Below, piece after piece: positions 13,701 through 25,124 of a DNA stretch of 64,000 bases (within the stretch, counting starts at the first letter, position 1; every line of letters starts with the position of its first letter). The position numbers and the translations under genes are program-made. A model generated the notes under the pieces. That model was not told the DNA's origin. It was given only the letters and a program-made list of their open reading frames with translations, and ran no database searches. The stretch is taken from contig NC_092574.1 of the NCBI RefSeq assembly GCF_037975245.1, positions 25,191,213-25,255,212 on the forward strand, read 5' to 3'. This DNA comes from Apostichopus japonicus (Eukaryota; Echinodermata; Holothuroidea; Aspidochirotida; Stichopodidae).

Positions 13701-15535
13701 TTTAGACTCATTTGTCACGGTATTCGTATCTTTCCTATTTCCAATGTCCGAAAATGTTTCACTTTGATTTTGTGTTCTGGAATTGTCATCAGACATAAAT
13801 GCATCTTGTTCATAGTGGGTCGGAGAATGGCGCAGAGAGCAAGTCCCTGACTCTGGTAAAGTCCTCACAGACGTTACTTCAAATGCAGATGGATGTGAGT
13901 ATAATTTCGCCTCGTTTCTCACGGTATTGATATTTTTCTTATTTCTAATGGCTGAGCAGTTGTCACTTTGACTGTTAGTACTAAATTTGTCACCAGACGT
14001 GAATGCATCTTCATAAGACGACGGAGTAAGTAGGAGAGATCGAGTTCCTAGTTCCGGTAATATAGTCACCGCCGTTGCTTCTAGTGTAGACTGCTGTGAG
14101 TCTAAATTCGAGGCACTGGAAAATATTTTATCTTCATTGATTGAACTGATATCACGTTGATTACGCGTTCCCAATATTTTGTCAGAATTACATGCATTTT
14201 CACGAGAAGACGGGGGAAAGAGTGGATTGTTATCAGGTTGAATAACAGTTCTCTGAAGAGGAGTATTAACGAGATGAACTGAAGACCTTTGTTCCATCAA
14301 CGTCGTCACAGCTGCTATTTCAATAAATAAACCTACTTCTGTCATGTCCATTGAATTTTCTTGTTCATTTTCCTGTTGAATATCCATTGCATATTTTGCC
14401 TCCCTTTCCGCTGAATCTTGCCTGAAATTCTCTTTGTGGAACACATTGACATCTTCACTTACTTCTAGTGGTTCGTTACTACCGTTGGTTGAAGCACAAA
14501 GTTTTGAGTGGTCGTACGGGATATTGACACTATTATCAGGAAATTGGCTCGAGTTCAGCTCATGATGCCACAAGGTTAGCTCGGCTGTCGTTCCCGTTTG
14601 CGATCGCTCTGAGAAACCCTTTCGGTGAGGTAAATCTTTATCTGGTGCTTCGCTTACTGGGTGCCTTTGTATTGCGTTATCGGGGTTGTGATTACTTGGT
14701 AAGCTGTACATGTGATCGTATAGTACCGCTTGGTATTGATCAGTGTTACCAAGCAAACATTTATCAGAATTGTCCAGACTTAAAGATGTACTTGAAATAG
14801 TCCTAGTTTGACTTAATTTCTCGTCTGCTTGTCTATTGTCAGTTGAACTACCAGTAATATGGTTTGGCTTCATTGCTTCATCATCAAGGAAATCTTCTTC
14901 CAAATTGATTCCGTTTACTTTACAAAAATCTCGACAAAAGAGAGCATCCATAAAAGTCTCACGTCGCTCATCCAAAGGGCCCGTTTGGCTCCCACAGGTC
15001 TCATTTCTAGAGTTATTTTTGTTAGGTTGGATTACTGTTTCATCATTCACAGGACCCATCTGACAAACAGCTTTGGGTCGGCATTCTTCTTGTCTGTATG
15101 TGGTATGTTTGTTTGATGACAAATCATGCTTCCTGACTGTACATTCGATGACAAAACTCTCCAAAGGTGTTGGTAATTCACCGCGTTTTGTAGAAAACCA
15201 GTCGTGGAAGAGTTCTTCATTCTCACTGAGAATGGCTGTTACAAAATCAGTGCTTGGGAGCGGCAGAAAATGTGGAAAATTTGCCTTTCTCGACATCTTT
15301 TTGTATGTCGGATTGCCTTGTTCCCTTCGGGGCGTCTTTGGGGTCATTGGACTTTTTCTATTCTTCATACGGGACGGTGATGACGGTGTCATGCATCCCT
15401 TCCTTGAACGACTCTTCCAGATCCTAAATGGGAACAAAATGACCGAATTTCCAGAATCGTTGACGATAAATAAGCGAATACAATCATATATATCCATCTC
15501 TGTATATATTCCTAAATATATATGTACACACACAT

Positions 15536-15572
<37 letters not shown>

Positions 15573-15765
15573 GAGTAGGTTGGCGTCTATCTTGGCGCAG
15601 AGTGCTCTATGTCCATTGGACAGAGCGGAATATATGTTGATACTAGATGAGAGGATCCTATATATTCATGGAGCATAACTTGAAGCTAACAGTTGTCTGA
15701 AGATCGCTACAAAGCGTGAAACTCCGAGTTACAACTACTAGTGTTCCACTAGTCTCATCTAGTAT

Positions 15766-15829
<64 letters not shown>

Positions 15830-17495
15830 GAACTAGCCAGAAGTAGCATTAAGATGGATCTTCCAATTCAAATAGGCTTGTTTGTCTACCAGTATGCCAA
15901 ATTACGCATGTTACAGTTTTAATACGACTGTCTCTGTAAATTTTTTGATGTAAGTAAATGGGAGTACGTGGAAATGGAAACTGATTCGGCGTATATTTCC
16001 GTCGCTGGTAACAGTCTAGAGAAGATTTTGAAACCGAACATGAATAAAACATTTCGCAAAGAAAAACATTTATGGTTTCCACGTGATGATACTGAAGAAT
16101 ATAAAATGTTTGATAAACGAACTCCTGGATTGTTTAAAGTAGAATGGAAAGATGATGGTATTGTTGCCTTGTCCAGTAAAATATATTACTGTTTCGGTGG
16201 GGTCAAGGGAGACAAATTTAGTTGCGAGGGGTAAATAAGAAAAGAAACAGAATCGATGAGAAAACTTATAAGGAGGTTCTTACCACGTAACAAAGCAAAG
16301 CTGGGGGAAATAAAGGTTTTCGAGTTAAAGACAATCACGTATATACATATAGACTCAGCAAGGATGCTTTCACTTACTTTTACTCGAAGAGAAAAGTTCA
16401 AGAAGACGGTGTTACGACTACATATCTTGATATTTAGTGAATAGTATGCAGTATGGAATAGATATTTTCTCCTGTGTCGTGTGCTTGTGCATATTTTGTA
16501 GAACTCTACACTCTGCAAACTACACTAACTACACAAACTTATAAGTTTAAGTTAATTCACCTATCTAATGTTAAGAATACTTCTATATATACAGTAATAT
16601 TTTTTTAACTTTTACGTTTTATTTTACATGAACTTAGTGTAAATTTGTGTAGTTTATGTGACCAATGTACCGATGATTATAATTAATTGTTGACTGAAGA
16701 AATGTTGTGTTGTTTTAAAAGGATTAACCACATTTAGTGAATTCCCTCGTTGATTTTAATATTAACGCAATGTTTTCTCATCTTGTACTCTTTTAAAATT
16801 TTATCTGAAAATATATTTTATCAAGTGTGATAACGGTTTAAGAGGTATAAATCAACAGAATAGAAATGATTTAACATATACAACTTACTTTACTGGTAAG
16901 GCAAGTGTACTTTGTAATCGAAAATGTATTGCCGTAATGATTTTCACGATTGTTTAGTATTTTTCTCTCTGTTAACGTATAACTTCCTGATATATTGTAT
17001 AATAATTGTTCTGAAACATATAAATGTGGCATGAAACTTGTGTTTTGTTCAATAATTCTTGTAAGGAATATAAATGTTAAAATCTCTAACGATTTTTATG
17101 GCACAACATTTTGTTTTCATCTATTTTGTTTGAGTTTTGATTTTTGTTTAAAACAATTGTGATTTTTAAAAAGATTTTACTTTAATAAGATAAAGCAAGA
17201 ATAAAATAAAAACAATAGATGTGATGAATATGAAGGGAAAATTAAAATGATATTAACAATAAATAAATAGGTATTACATTGTTCACACCTCTTATAGTGA
17301 CGTAATCACCGAATAATATCATTCACGAAGGACGCCCCCAACAAATCCACCTCATTCTACCTCCACCTCCACCTCCCAAAAAGGTGTGAAAAGGGCTTAC
17401 TATACTAGTTATATATAGCCTATATATAGCCTATATATAGCCTATATATAGCCTATATATAGCCTATATAAAGCCTATATATAGCCTATATATAG

Positions 17496-17553
<58 letters not shown>

Positions 17554-18844
17554 TGATCTCTACAGTATAAGGCAAGACATGTCACCAAAACAGAACTAGT
17601 ACTGTTCGATACAGTTGACAAATGCTTAAAGTAGAATTACGACCTTCCTTGCTGGTTTCGAACCTCTGGACATACCATCAGTGTCAATGGCCTAGTTGGT
17701 TAGGGTGTCTGCATATAAAGCGGGAGGCCCGGGTTCGAGTCCCGGTGGATGCTGGAAATTTATTCACTGTCCTGGATTTGAAAACTCCTTACAATTTCAA
17801 ATATATGTATAAAGAATATCAAAGAAGAACTTACCCTAATACTTTCTTGTGCTCTGTGGGTATACTCTTCGAATTGTTCGCCGATGCGATGTACTCGTTA
17901 ATTTTCCATAGAAGGAGGGACTGGAGATTAACTGACGGAAGATCATTCTCACTGGGTGTTTTGGGTGGCACTAAGGAGGATGGTTTCCTGCTTCTCACGT
18001 CACTGTCACTGTAAGAAACAATTGGCCGTGGTATACCGTCATTGTTGGTGATTTCCTTTTCATCGGAGATGGCCGATATGATTGCGTCATGGTTCCGGCC
18101 GAGTTTTGACGAATTTCCCAGTTTACAAGAAGGTGTTTCGGCATGGCATCCGGTGGAAACTAGTTGAAGTTGTGTCGTCAGTGGTGATCCGGGCCGTGGA
18201 GTTGCCCGAATGATAGGATTTATCTTCATCTTGCAACTAAGTGAATAATTTGGTATCGAACCATCACTATCGCAGCATTTAATGTTCCTTGGTGATCTTA
18301 AATCGCTTATTGTTTTGCTGCTTGAAAATGTTGTGCCCTGCCGATATGACTGGTATTGGTCATAAACCAAGTTTGACCCACCGGGGGAAGGTTTGCCCGT
18401 ACTGTGAAATATCTCTTCGCGAATCGTCGTGTTATGCTCTTTATCTTTCTTAGATGGTCGGTTAACTTCCAAATTAACATTATGGCGCATAACTTGTGCA
18501 ACATCTCGACGGCCGTTCACCGCTTTCACATCCACATCCATTGTCTCACATTTATTTGGATAGTTGACATTTTTAACCTCGACAGGGTTTCTGACAGAGG
18601 CGTGTCCTAATTCAGATTTGTCTTTTTCATCTGACGTGGAAAACTTTTCAAACGAAGCAATTAAAATTTGAATTTTCTGTGGCGTTGGTAATTGCGAAAG
18701 AAAATCTTCATGAGAATGACTCATTCTGCGCCTCTTGAGACCATTGGGAATGTATGGAGTCATGCATGAAGGCACTTCCGGTCCCTCTCTCGCACTGTCA
18801 TTCGTTTGTACTGTAGGCCTAGTTTCAACCATAAAAGTGTCCAT
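10797..18844 (-). CDS. Giant Ser/Thr-rich repeat protein, probably nuclear, unknown function
   Basis: Two exons: 18844-17835, with ATG preceded by an in-frame TAG and a CAACCATGG context, and 15423-10797. The donor TTAGG|GTAAGT and acceptor CATTTAG|G join in phase 2 and leave the frame open, giving 1878 residues. I do not recognise the family. The N-terminal exon has SP/TP sites (QLPTPQKIQ, a KRRR basic cluster). Exon 2 opens with several MTP/SP sites among basic residues (RKSPMTPKTPRR), suggesting proline-directed kinase targets. Around 14140-12420 lie roughly ten degenerate ~65-residue repeats with core QQSTLEETAVTTLLELG. A single MDMT motif recalls kinetochore MELT motifs but is isolated. 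A ~100-residue Ser/Gly tract and a basic C terminus (RRRLSD, SRSRRISKSSK, YNLRSGK) follow. There is no signal peptide or membrane segment. Nuclear or chromatin location is inferred from composition only. Confidence 0.75.
11262..11556 (-). repeat. Coding trinucleotide expansion (AGT/GGT) giving a Ser/Gly tract
   Basis: On the plus strand this is an interrupted ACT/ACC trinucleotide array; on the coding strand it reads mostly AGT (Ser) with GGT/GGC (Gly) and rare Cys, Arg and Asn. It stays in frame for about 100 codons. The pure poly-Val and poly-Leu frames over it are artefacts of other readings of the same array. Confidence 0.9.
15525..15572. repeat. (CA)n/(TA)n microsatellite
   Basis: Alternating CA steps pass directly into TA steps. 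It lies in the intron of the minus-strand gene, about 100 bases upstream of the exon 2 acceptor. Confidence 0.9.
15630..15775. repeat. Inverted repeat, 23-bp arms with 100-bp spacer
   Basis: The arm 15630-15652 (TGTTGATACTAGATGAGA core) is the exact reverse complement of 15753-15775. The spacer also holds a CTAGTGTTCCACTAG palindrome. The right arm runs straight into a (TA)n tract and the left arm follows TA-rich DNA. This is compatible with a small foldback or MITE-type element that integrated into TA repeats. Confidence 0.7.
15769..15826. repeat. (TA)n microsatellite
   Basis: About 58 bases of pure TA, overlapping the right arm of the adjacent inverted repeat and immediately preceding the type-B polymerase relic. 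Confidence 0.95.
15834..16437 (+). pseudogene. Relic of a type-B DNA polymerase from a Polinton/adintovirus-like element
   Basis: The plus strand encodes, with breaks, the C-terminal part of a viral/transposon type-B DNA polymerase. Visible landmarks are DLPIQIGLFVYQYAKLRM, the palm motif C region ETDSAYIS (family consensus DTDS, so the first Asp is Glu here), then KHLWFPRDD, FDKRTPGLFK, SKIYYCFGG and a late GFRVKDN segment. Breaks: an in-frame TAA at 15920-15922, a frame change near 16229-16234, a TAA at 16288-16290 and a TAG at 16435-16437. No other element gene (integrase, capsid, ATPase) is visible nearby. It lies antisense inside the intron of the minus-strand gene. The family assignment comes from recalled similarity to protein-primed polymerases common in invertebrate Polintons and related viruses; the copy is clearly non-functional. 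Confidence 0.8.
16440..17405. other. Intronic AT-rich sequence
   Basis: Remainder of the intron between the two exons of the minus-strand gene. It is very AT-rich, with no exon-like frame, RNA gene or recognisable repeat until the 11-bp minisatellite begins. Confidence 0.5.
17406..17550. repeat. 11-bp minisatellite (TATATATAGCC) followed by (TA)n
   Basis: About nine copies of an 11-bp unit TATATATAGCC (one with AA in place of TA) run from 17406 to 17500 and then collapse into pure (TA)n to 17550. The change of period suggests slippage turned one into the other. It lies within the same intron. Confidence 0.95.
17680..17753 (+). mobile_element. tRNA-like SINE head
   Basis: The sequence contains a box A (TGGCCTAGTTGG) and a perfect box B/T arm (CCGGGTTCGAGTCCCGG), with a plausible anticodon stem-loop TCTGC-ATATAAA-GCGGG. 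The acceptor strands do not pair (the 3' strand TGGATGC has no matching 5' strand), so a working tRNA is unlikely. The downstream GCTGGAAATTTATTCACTGT is the kind of body seen in tRNA-derived SINEs. It sits 81 bases from the donor site of exon 1 of the minus-strand gene, in antisense orientation to it. Confidence 0.7.
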
Positions 18845-19713
18845 GGTTGACCCCCAATTAATGGTATTCCTCTAGAATTGTAGCGGATTCCGTAAAACTG
18901 ACCAATTGACAGGAAGATATTTCCAGTGAGCTGCAAGATCACTGTCTATGAAGAGATGATAATGATGATGAAAGAAACACAATTTAGATCAAGGAAACCG
19001 GATTCACAGTTAACCAGGAAACATTATACTCACAAACATGTTTGGAGAAATCTTCTACTCACAAAATGCGAATTTAACGCTTTGCTCAATTTCACTTTAT
19101 TGAGAAAAACTTTCGAAATCTTAAATATATTCTCTGTTTTTGCCTACGGACAACAAATATATAGATATATAAGATCATCAACCTTTCTATTAATATTCGC
19201 AATGTTGTCGTTTGACTATTTTCGTATTAATGCGACTTTCATTAAGAAACATGCCTATTGTTTTATCATTTAAAAATTAAACAAGGGTTCAGCTTGAATG
19301 CTGTCTCGAAGCAGAAATCGATAGTATATAAAAACGGTAATGGTGAATTCTACATGTACAAGTTTTACATTTCCCGAATTGCTTGCTTATGAATTAATTA
19401 TATCATATGTATTTCATACTTTAAAGGTTGTTCTTAAATTAAAGCCAATGCTTTGTGTAAGTTGTTCAAAAGGTCGTAAGATGCTTCAATATAACTTATG
19501 GCTACCTAGCCTAATCATAATGCTACTACTTCAGAAGCATAGTGAGTACATTGTGGTGCTAAATACAGTAACTTACCATATAAAAAAAATCGAGATAGCC
19601 TAGTTTCGTCAGTTTTCGGTTTCCATTCATTCATTTAGTTGTTTCTCATTTATTTGTTTTATAGACAGAAACATGATCGTTGAAATATAACTTTGTAGGC
19701 CTAATTAAGTCGA
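18845..19713. other. Upstream region of the minus-strand Ser/Thr-rich gene
   Basis: The 5' UTR and promoter of that gene must lie here, but I see no convincing TATA element or other core promoter element. A 115-codon plus-strand frame at 18926-19273 has no recognisable content. Confidence 0.35.
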
Positions 19714-19726
19714 TTGCATCTTTCAG

Positions 19727-19870
19727 ATAAGGAATTAAGGGCGCATGAAGAACAATGTAAATTTCACGCAGTGTTTTGTGAAACGCAACGGCGCGCGCAC
19801 GTGCCGTTGTTAGGCCTCAACATCAAACCGGACGACCAAGGGAAGACGCACGCCTGCATCCTACATAGCG
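19727..19870 (+). other. Possible exon or exon relic with a TRAF/SIAH-type zinc-finger-like motif
   Basis: A CATCTTTCAG acceptor precedes an open frame containing LRAHEEQCKFHAVFC, which resembles the Cys/His spacing of TRAF-type zinc fingers (HExxC...VxC). The frame stays open to a weak donor-like G|GTGTAG at 19871, immediately where the tail of a minus-strand retroelement begins. No neighbouring exon of a TRAF/SIAH gene was found, so it may be a fragment stranded by the retroelement. Base composition is richer in GC than the surroundings. Confidence 0.3.
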
Positions 19871-20085
19871 GTGTAGTAGTAGTAGTAGTAAGTAAGTTGA
19901 GTCTCGTCTATTCGACATGCTCAGTGATTAACCTCCGCCACGTTTTACGATCTTGCGCAAGGTTTATTGCTTCCTCGAAACTGTTAATATTAATGTCCTT
20001 GAATTGCGACTTTATTTTTCCAAGCAAGGTAGTCACGGGCCTTCCAACTGGTTTAGCAGTATGTCAAGGCGCATAGGTTGGGAAG
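19871..20085 (-). mobile_element. Non-LTR retrotransposon 3' tail, minus strand
   Basis: On the minus strand an open frame reads PVGRPVTTLLGKIKSQF and later EEAINLAQDRKTWRRLI before a stop. This is the characteristic C-terminal end of reverse transcriptases of non-LTR elements (GRPxTTLL...A.DRKxWR). A (TAC)n simple-repeat tail at 19872-19890 follows the stop, as expected for the 3' end. The element is 5'-truncated; a TGA interrupts the frame upstream near 20058-20060. Confidence 0.75.
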
Positions 20086-20089
20086 GGCT

Positions 20090-23000
20090 CAACAAACACA
20101 GCGACATTTTTTACACGGCGGCTGTTTTCTTCCTCGATTTGGTTTGATTATAATCAATTTTTAGATGCTGTTCAACAATGACTTAAATCCGAGCACCCAC
20201 TTTCAGTCGTTATAGGGATAACTAGACTAGTCGGCTTCAAATAGACTTCCATTCAACTTTCAAGGAAGTTCCAATTTGCGTATAGTTTTACCTTGTAAAT
20301 AAAGTAACGGAGCTAAACTAAGTGGTTCAGATTAGTTTCCGTCTCTTTTCTCGGGCCATGTAACATGCAATGATTCATGCACGTAGACTATGCATATGGT
20401 GATGAGCAGTAATTGTGACTAAGCCATGGCCAAGATTTCATGCCTTTCTTTACAGACAATACTGAACCTCCTAATTTACGCTTGACCGGATTTCAAAAGA
20501 AATTGTTTTCTACAGTGAAATGCATTGTCTACTGCTTTCGAGGCGAAGCAGTAGTTCATCCACTACGGACACCAACAAAACAGCACGTGGTCCAAACACA
20601 ATCCTTCTCATGCTGATAATGGAATCGATGTTTGTATAAAAGGTTTATAACTTGGCTGTGCGTTGTTTTTGTTGACATACATTACATACACTGTACGCAA
20701 TACGTTTAACAACCACATTCCTCAAATATTCCAAACTAATTATGACAATCACATAGGCCTACTATTCATACTTATATTTATATGGTCTACTATCACGTAG
20801 CCTACTTTATTCTGTATAGCACATCATGTTATGTTGCGTCAAATAGCATAAAGCCTGTGTGAACCCTATACGGTATATCAGCAGTTGGATTATAACGCTA
20901 TCGATCTATTTCACACAACCCTTCCTTCTGCCTTATCTCTACGTAATGAACAGTAGACTAAACGGAACGTTTTCGGTTCAAAGACTGTAAACAGAGATGA
21001 CAATAGATATCGTCAGCTAGCGACGCTCCGGGAGGTTCGCCTTCTTACTGTATGTAGAGATGAATAGAGCTCTGTTAGTGATTGCAATGGAGAGGTTGTA
21101 TATAGCCTAACATTGCTTCGAACAATGAATAGCAGAGGGAATTACGCTGACAAATTTAAGGACTTTTATCTCTCTGATGGCGTAAGCCCGCAGTGCTTTA
21201 TTAGGGGAAGTTCCAGTAGTAAAATATACCAACCTTTTTGTGTGTTAAATGGAAGTCGAGTTCTTGTAGGATTACATGGACAACATGCGTAACATAACAT
21301 AATTGATCAGTCTCGCGTAACTAGTATCTACGCATATACCAGCATTGTAGTACGTCGAGAACCACGAATTTCGATTTAACTTTATTCTGCTTGGTTACGG
21401 AACGTTTTCAACCATGTTCTCAATCGGTTCTTTGATTGTTCGTTCTGTCGTTGGAGGTGGTGAAGGGGCAGAATCAAGGTAAGCTACAGCGTTATAACCG
21501 ACTTAGATTCGTTAAAAATAAAACTGGCTTCGCTAAACTTTGTGTGAAAGCCTGGAAAGAACTTTGGGGGGGGGGGGGGGTCGTAGGAAAGACAGAATGG
21601 AAGAAGGAAGGAGACAGGAGGGAGCCTAAGCAAGAAGCGGAGGAAGGAAGGAGGTATTAGGGGTGGACGAGGATGTGAAGGAGGGGCCGGGGGGTGGGGG
21701 GGTGGTGGTCGGGAATGAAAAGGAGGGGGAGCTAGGGGAGAAATTGCAGAAAGGAAGGAGGGGCGGGGAGGGATCAGGCCTGGGATGGCCAATGAGTGGG
21801 GTGTAGGCAAGGATCGATTATGCGGGAGCTTGTCATAGTAGGCATATTTAAGCGCAAAATATAGTGGCCTCTCTGCATGGGGAAGGGGTAAGGAGATTAT
21901 TGGCAGTCTAGCTTGTACCACCCAGAACTTGCTTAGGTTGCTCATAAATAAGCAATCCTCCTCTTTACAAGTTTACATGACTGCCCCAGTGGCCCCAGTG
22001 TCATCGCCACGTTCCCCACATGTGCCGGGGGGGGGGGGAAATCCCGGCCCAACTGCACCCCCCCAGTGAAATCATTGCCATGCCTATCAGAAATATAGGC
22101 AGGCTCCTGGATGATCCCAAAGTCTTTGACTTCTACATGAGACATGTAACTACAAGTTCTCAAAAATGCTGCTACATTGAAGCTGAGTAATGGTCCAATA
22201 GAAACGAAGAAATTCGCATAGCTCCAGCCCCCCCCCCCGCCCTTAGATGCACCCCATGCAGTCGTTCGAGATGGGATGATTTCCAATAATGGTAGACATG
22301 TTAGTGCATTATTTTTCATTAAGTCCTTTTTCTATCTACTTAAATTGATCTCACTGTAAATCCTCTTGGACGGTTATATCCACCAACTCAACACCGTTTT
22401 CTCTTGGTTTGCAGTTTGTCGTACCTGATCCAAGCGACCGATCTTTAGCATAATCTTTAGTTTAAAGGATAGTCCAGAGGAAGTAATTTATTATGGACAA
22501 ATGAAGGAGAAAATATACTCCAAAAGATCGTGTTGAAATTGCATTCAATCCCTATGTACCGTTTTCGAGATAACAATTAACATTTGAATTTTGAAGGTCA
22601 AACGTTTTGGACAGAATGTTGATTTCAGACCACGTACCCCCCCCCCCCCACCTTATTATCCGAAAGTTTTTAAGTAAATGTTGATGTTCGCTGCTGTGTG
22701 GTACGCTTCTTACATTCCATAACTAAAACATTCGTGTTTTCAAATAGCGGGGAAAAAGGTGTTCAATGTTCGTTTAAATGTAGGATGATATATTATAGGG
22801 TAATCAACTGCAGGCAACCTTGTTTTGAGCAATATTTGGAAGGCGACCAAACTTAAATAAGTTGCTTAAAGATCAAGCTAAGGTAGACATATTATGGTAC
22901 ACGTTCTGTTAAATATACTTATCGTTTAAATATTCGTTAAGCATATACCATCAACACCATTTGCCTTATTGATATTCTAATCCAATAAGCAAACATCTTA

Positions 23001-25100
23001 TTTGAAATCGCAAAATCACACAAATACCAAAATCGAATGGTTGGTATAGTGTTTCGAAGAGCTGATTTCCAAAGTCCGTAACAAACTTTGATGAGTATGT
23101 TTCGCACATTATTTGTGGTACAGTATTTAAATATACCTTATCTTGATAGTTGGTATTTCAAGCACAGATCAAACTTCGTATGTGCATTTAAGTCATTCTA
23201 AATAATCACCGGCGCTTTCTTACAACACAGAAGGGAAGTCTCGACTTTTCTATCTTGGTTGCCGTAGTTCGTAATCTTGATTAATTATTTATATTGATAT
23301 CGTTGCCTAGGTTACAGACAAACAGTACCGCATCAATTCACTACACATTCCGTCCACTAGTGCGTACTATATATATTAATATTATAACTGTAAATTTATC
23401 CGTAATGTAAACCACAGTATATGTTCATAAATTAGCATTTAGTAACCTGGGTGGTTGTTTCCAAATCTTTATATGATCATTTTACATTTTCAGTCTAAAG
23501 GTTTTTCTGTTTTTTTTATCCACGACATAGGCAATTTTTTCGTCACAATGACATCATTCGCATTTGTCTTCATAAGGTGCATGCTGTACTGGCTGACACA
23601 TGCTGTGTATTAGTAATCTAATTTAGGTACTCTTGTACGGTATACCATTGGTTTTAGTTTTCAAGTGATACGTACAGTAATATGTCATTTAAATTCCAAT
23701 ATCAAAGTCACTAGTGCCCGACAACATATACTCGACAAGCATTACTCTAGTGCACCAAACCCACCACAGTATCGATCAAATTAGCACCGTACACGCCAAT
23801 GATTTTGCTCAATAAAGGCTGAAGGCCCGTACGCAGGGACAGGGGTAGGGCTGCGCCCAAATTACACAGGTCCACATTTTACACTGTAAAGAAGTGTATC
23901 TCTTGCTGCAGGGGTTGCCAATAGTAACCTCGTCAAGTGTAAGTAATCTAAATTAACCCCCCCCCCCCCCCACAGGACAGTGCTCAGTTAAATGGTCCAC
24001 ATTTTCAGTCTCATGGAGAGTTCAGCGTATGGACCTTGGCCTACACGAGATTGACGAAGACCATCCTACATTAAGTTGCACACAAAAGTTTCTGTGTTTG
24101 GTTAAACAGTTCATACTGTAACTGTCCAATCAACATGTTCAGGACAATTTAACGGCTGTGACCACGTACCGCAGTCGCTTATTTGCACGGCAGTTGTATT
24201 CAAGACTATGTGAATGTTATAGATCAGTTAGCTAGATATATGAGTAAATTACAACCTTTGGCTTTATAAATATCGTCGGGTCCTGAAATAGTTCCATCCG
24301 TTATAAACACAAGGGCGCAATGGAGTGCATTGACGCCCATCTAATGTTTGGTAGATCACTATTGGGGTTTTCTCTCTCTCCCTCTTTAGCTTCTTATCCT
24401 TCCGATTTTCATAATATCTGGATCTGTAAGCATTAGGCAACAAACCTAAAAGCTTTGATATAAATATGCTTAAAAAAGTTGCAAAATATACCACACTTTT
24501 GCATCCAAGCGTGCACCCTTAATTCTACCATGTAGGTAGGTATGTAATCCTCTATAACACCCCTCTGATATGACACAGAACGGTTGGCCCCACGGAGTTT
24601 AAAAGATTAGAACGTAAGTTACAGACAAAACATTGAAGAAATATGTGGGCTACTTTCATGACATTTCAAAAACAGTTTTAACGTCTTTTAACAAATCGTT
24701 ATCATGCGGTTCCCGTATGAAAAACACGTGACGGGCATCACCTTTCCTTTGACTGACAGATTATCAAATGCCATGTTTTGGTAAGATGAAGAGAGAATAA
24801 TGTTAACTCCAGAGAAATATTTTTTTTACTGTGAGAACACATTTTGTTTTGTTTGCCAGTCATGGAAAACAAACATCATTCCTGGGAGTAATGCCAAACT
24901 ATTCCGTATAGAATGCAAGGTATACCTTGGCGTTTCCAACATATTTTACCCCCCATCTTGTGGCACCGCCAGGGCAGGGGAGGGAGGGGGATACTCCTAG
25001 ATTTCTCCAAGCTTCTCCTATCCCCATAAATATGGGCTAAAACTATTCCTCACAAGCAGTGGCTTTCCCCACGCCCTTAATAAAAAAAATTTAAAAAAAA
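20090..25100. other. Gene-poor region with poly-G/C tracts
   Basis: No supported exon. Long homopolymers stand out: G at 21566-21580 and 22027-22038, and C at 22228-22238, 22637-22649 and 23957-23971. A purine-rich GGA/AGG stretch runs from about 21590 to 21760. The 153-codon Pro-rich frame opposite it is compositional. At 22545-22575 a short segment (ATTCAATCCCTATGTACCGT) recurs in diverged form at 40325-40350, suggesting a dispersed repeat family. Confidence 0.45.
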
Positions 25101-25124
25101 AATGGGCGAGTAGGTTTTGGTTGA

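Noticed and set aside
14140-14420. Assignment of the minus-strand giant protein to the KNL1 kinetochore family from its MDMT motif
   Set aside because: Only one MELT-like motif is present and the ~65-residue repeats have a different core, and no SILK/RVSF N-terminal motifs were found.
17680-17753. Functional tRNA gene
   Set aside because: The D, anticodon and T arms are fair, but the acceptor strands do not pair and a SINE-like body follows directly, so it is called a SINE head.
21484-21945. 153-codon Pro-rich minus-strand frame
   Set aside because: It mirrors a GGA/AGG-rich purine tract; no domain is recognisable and composition explains the frame.
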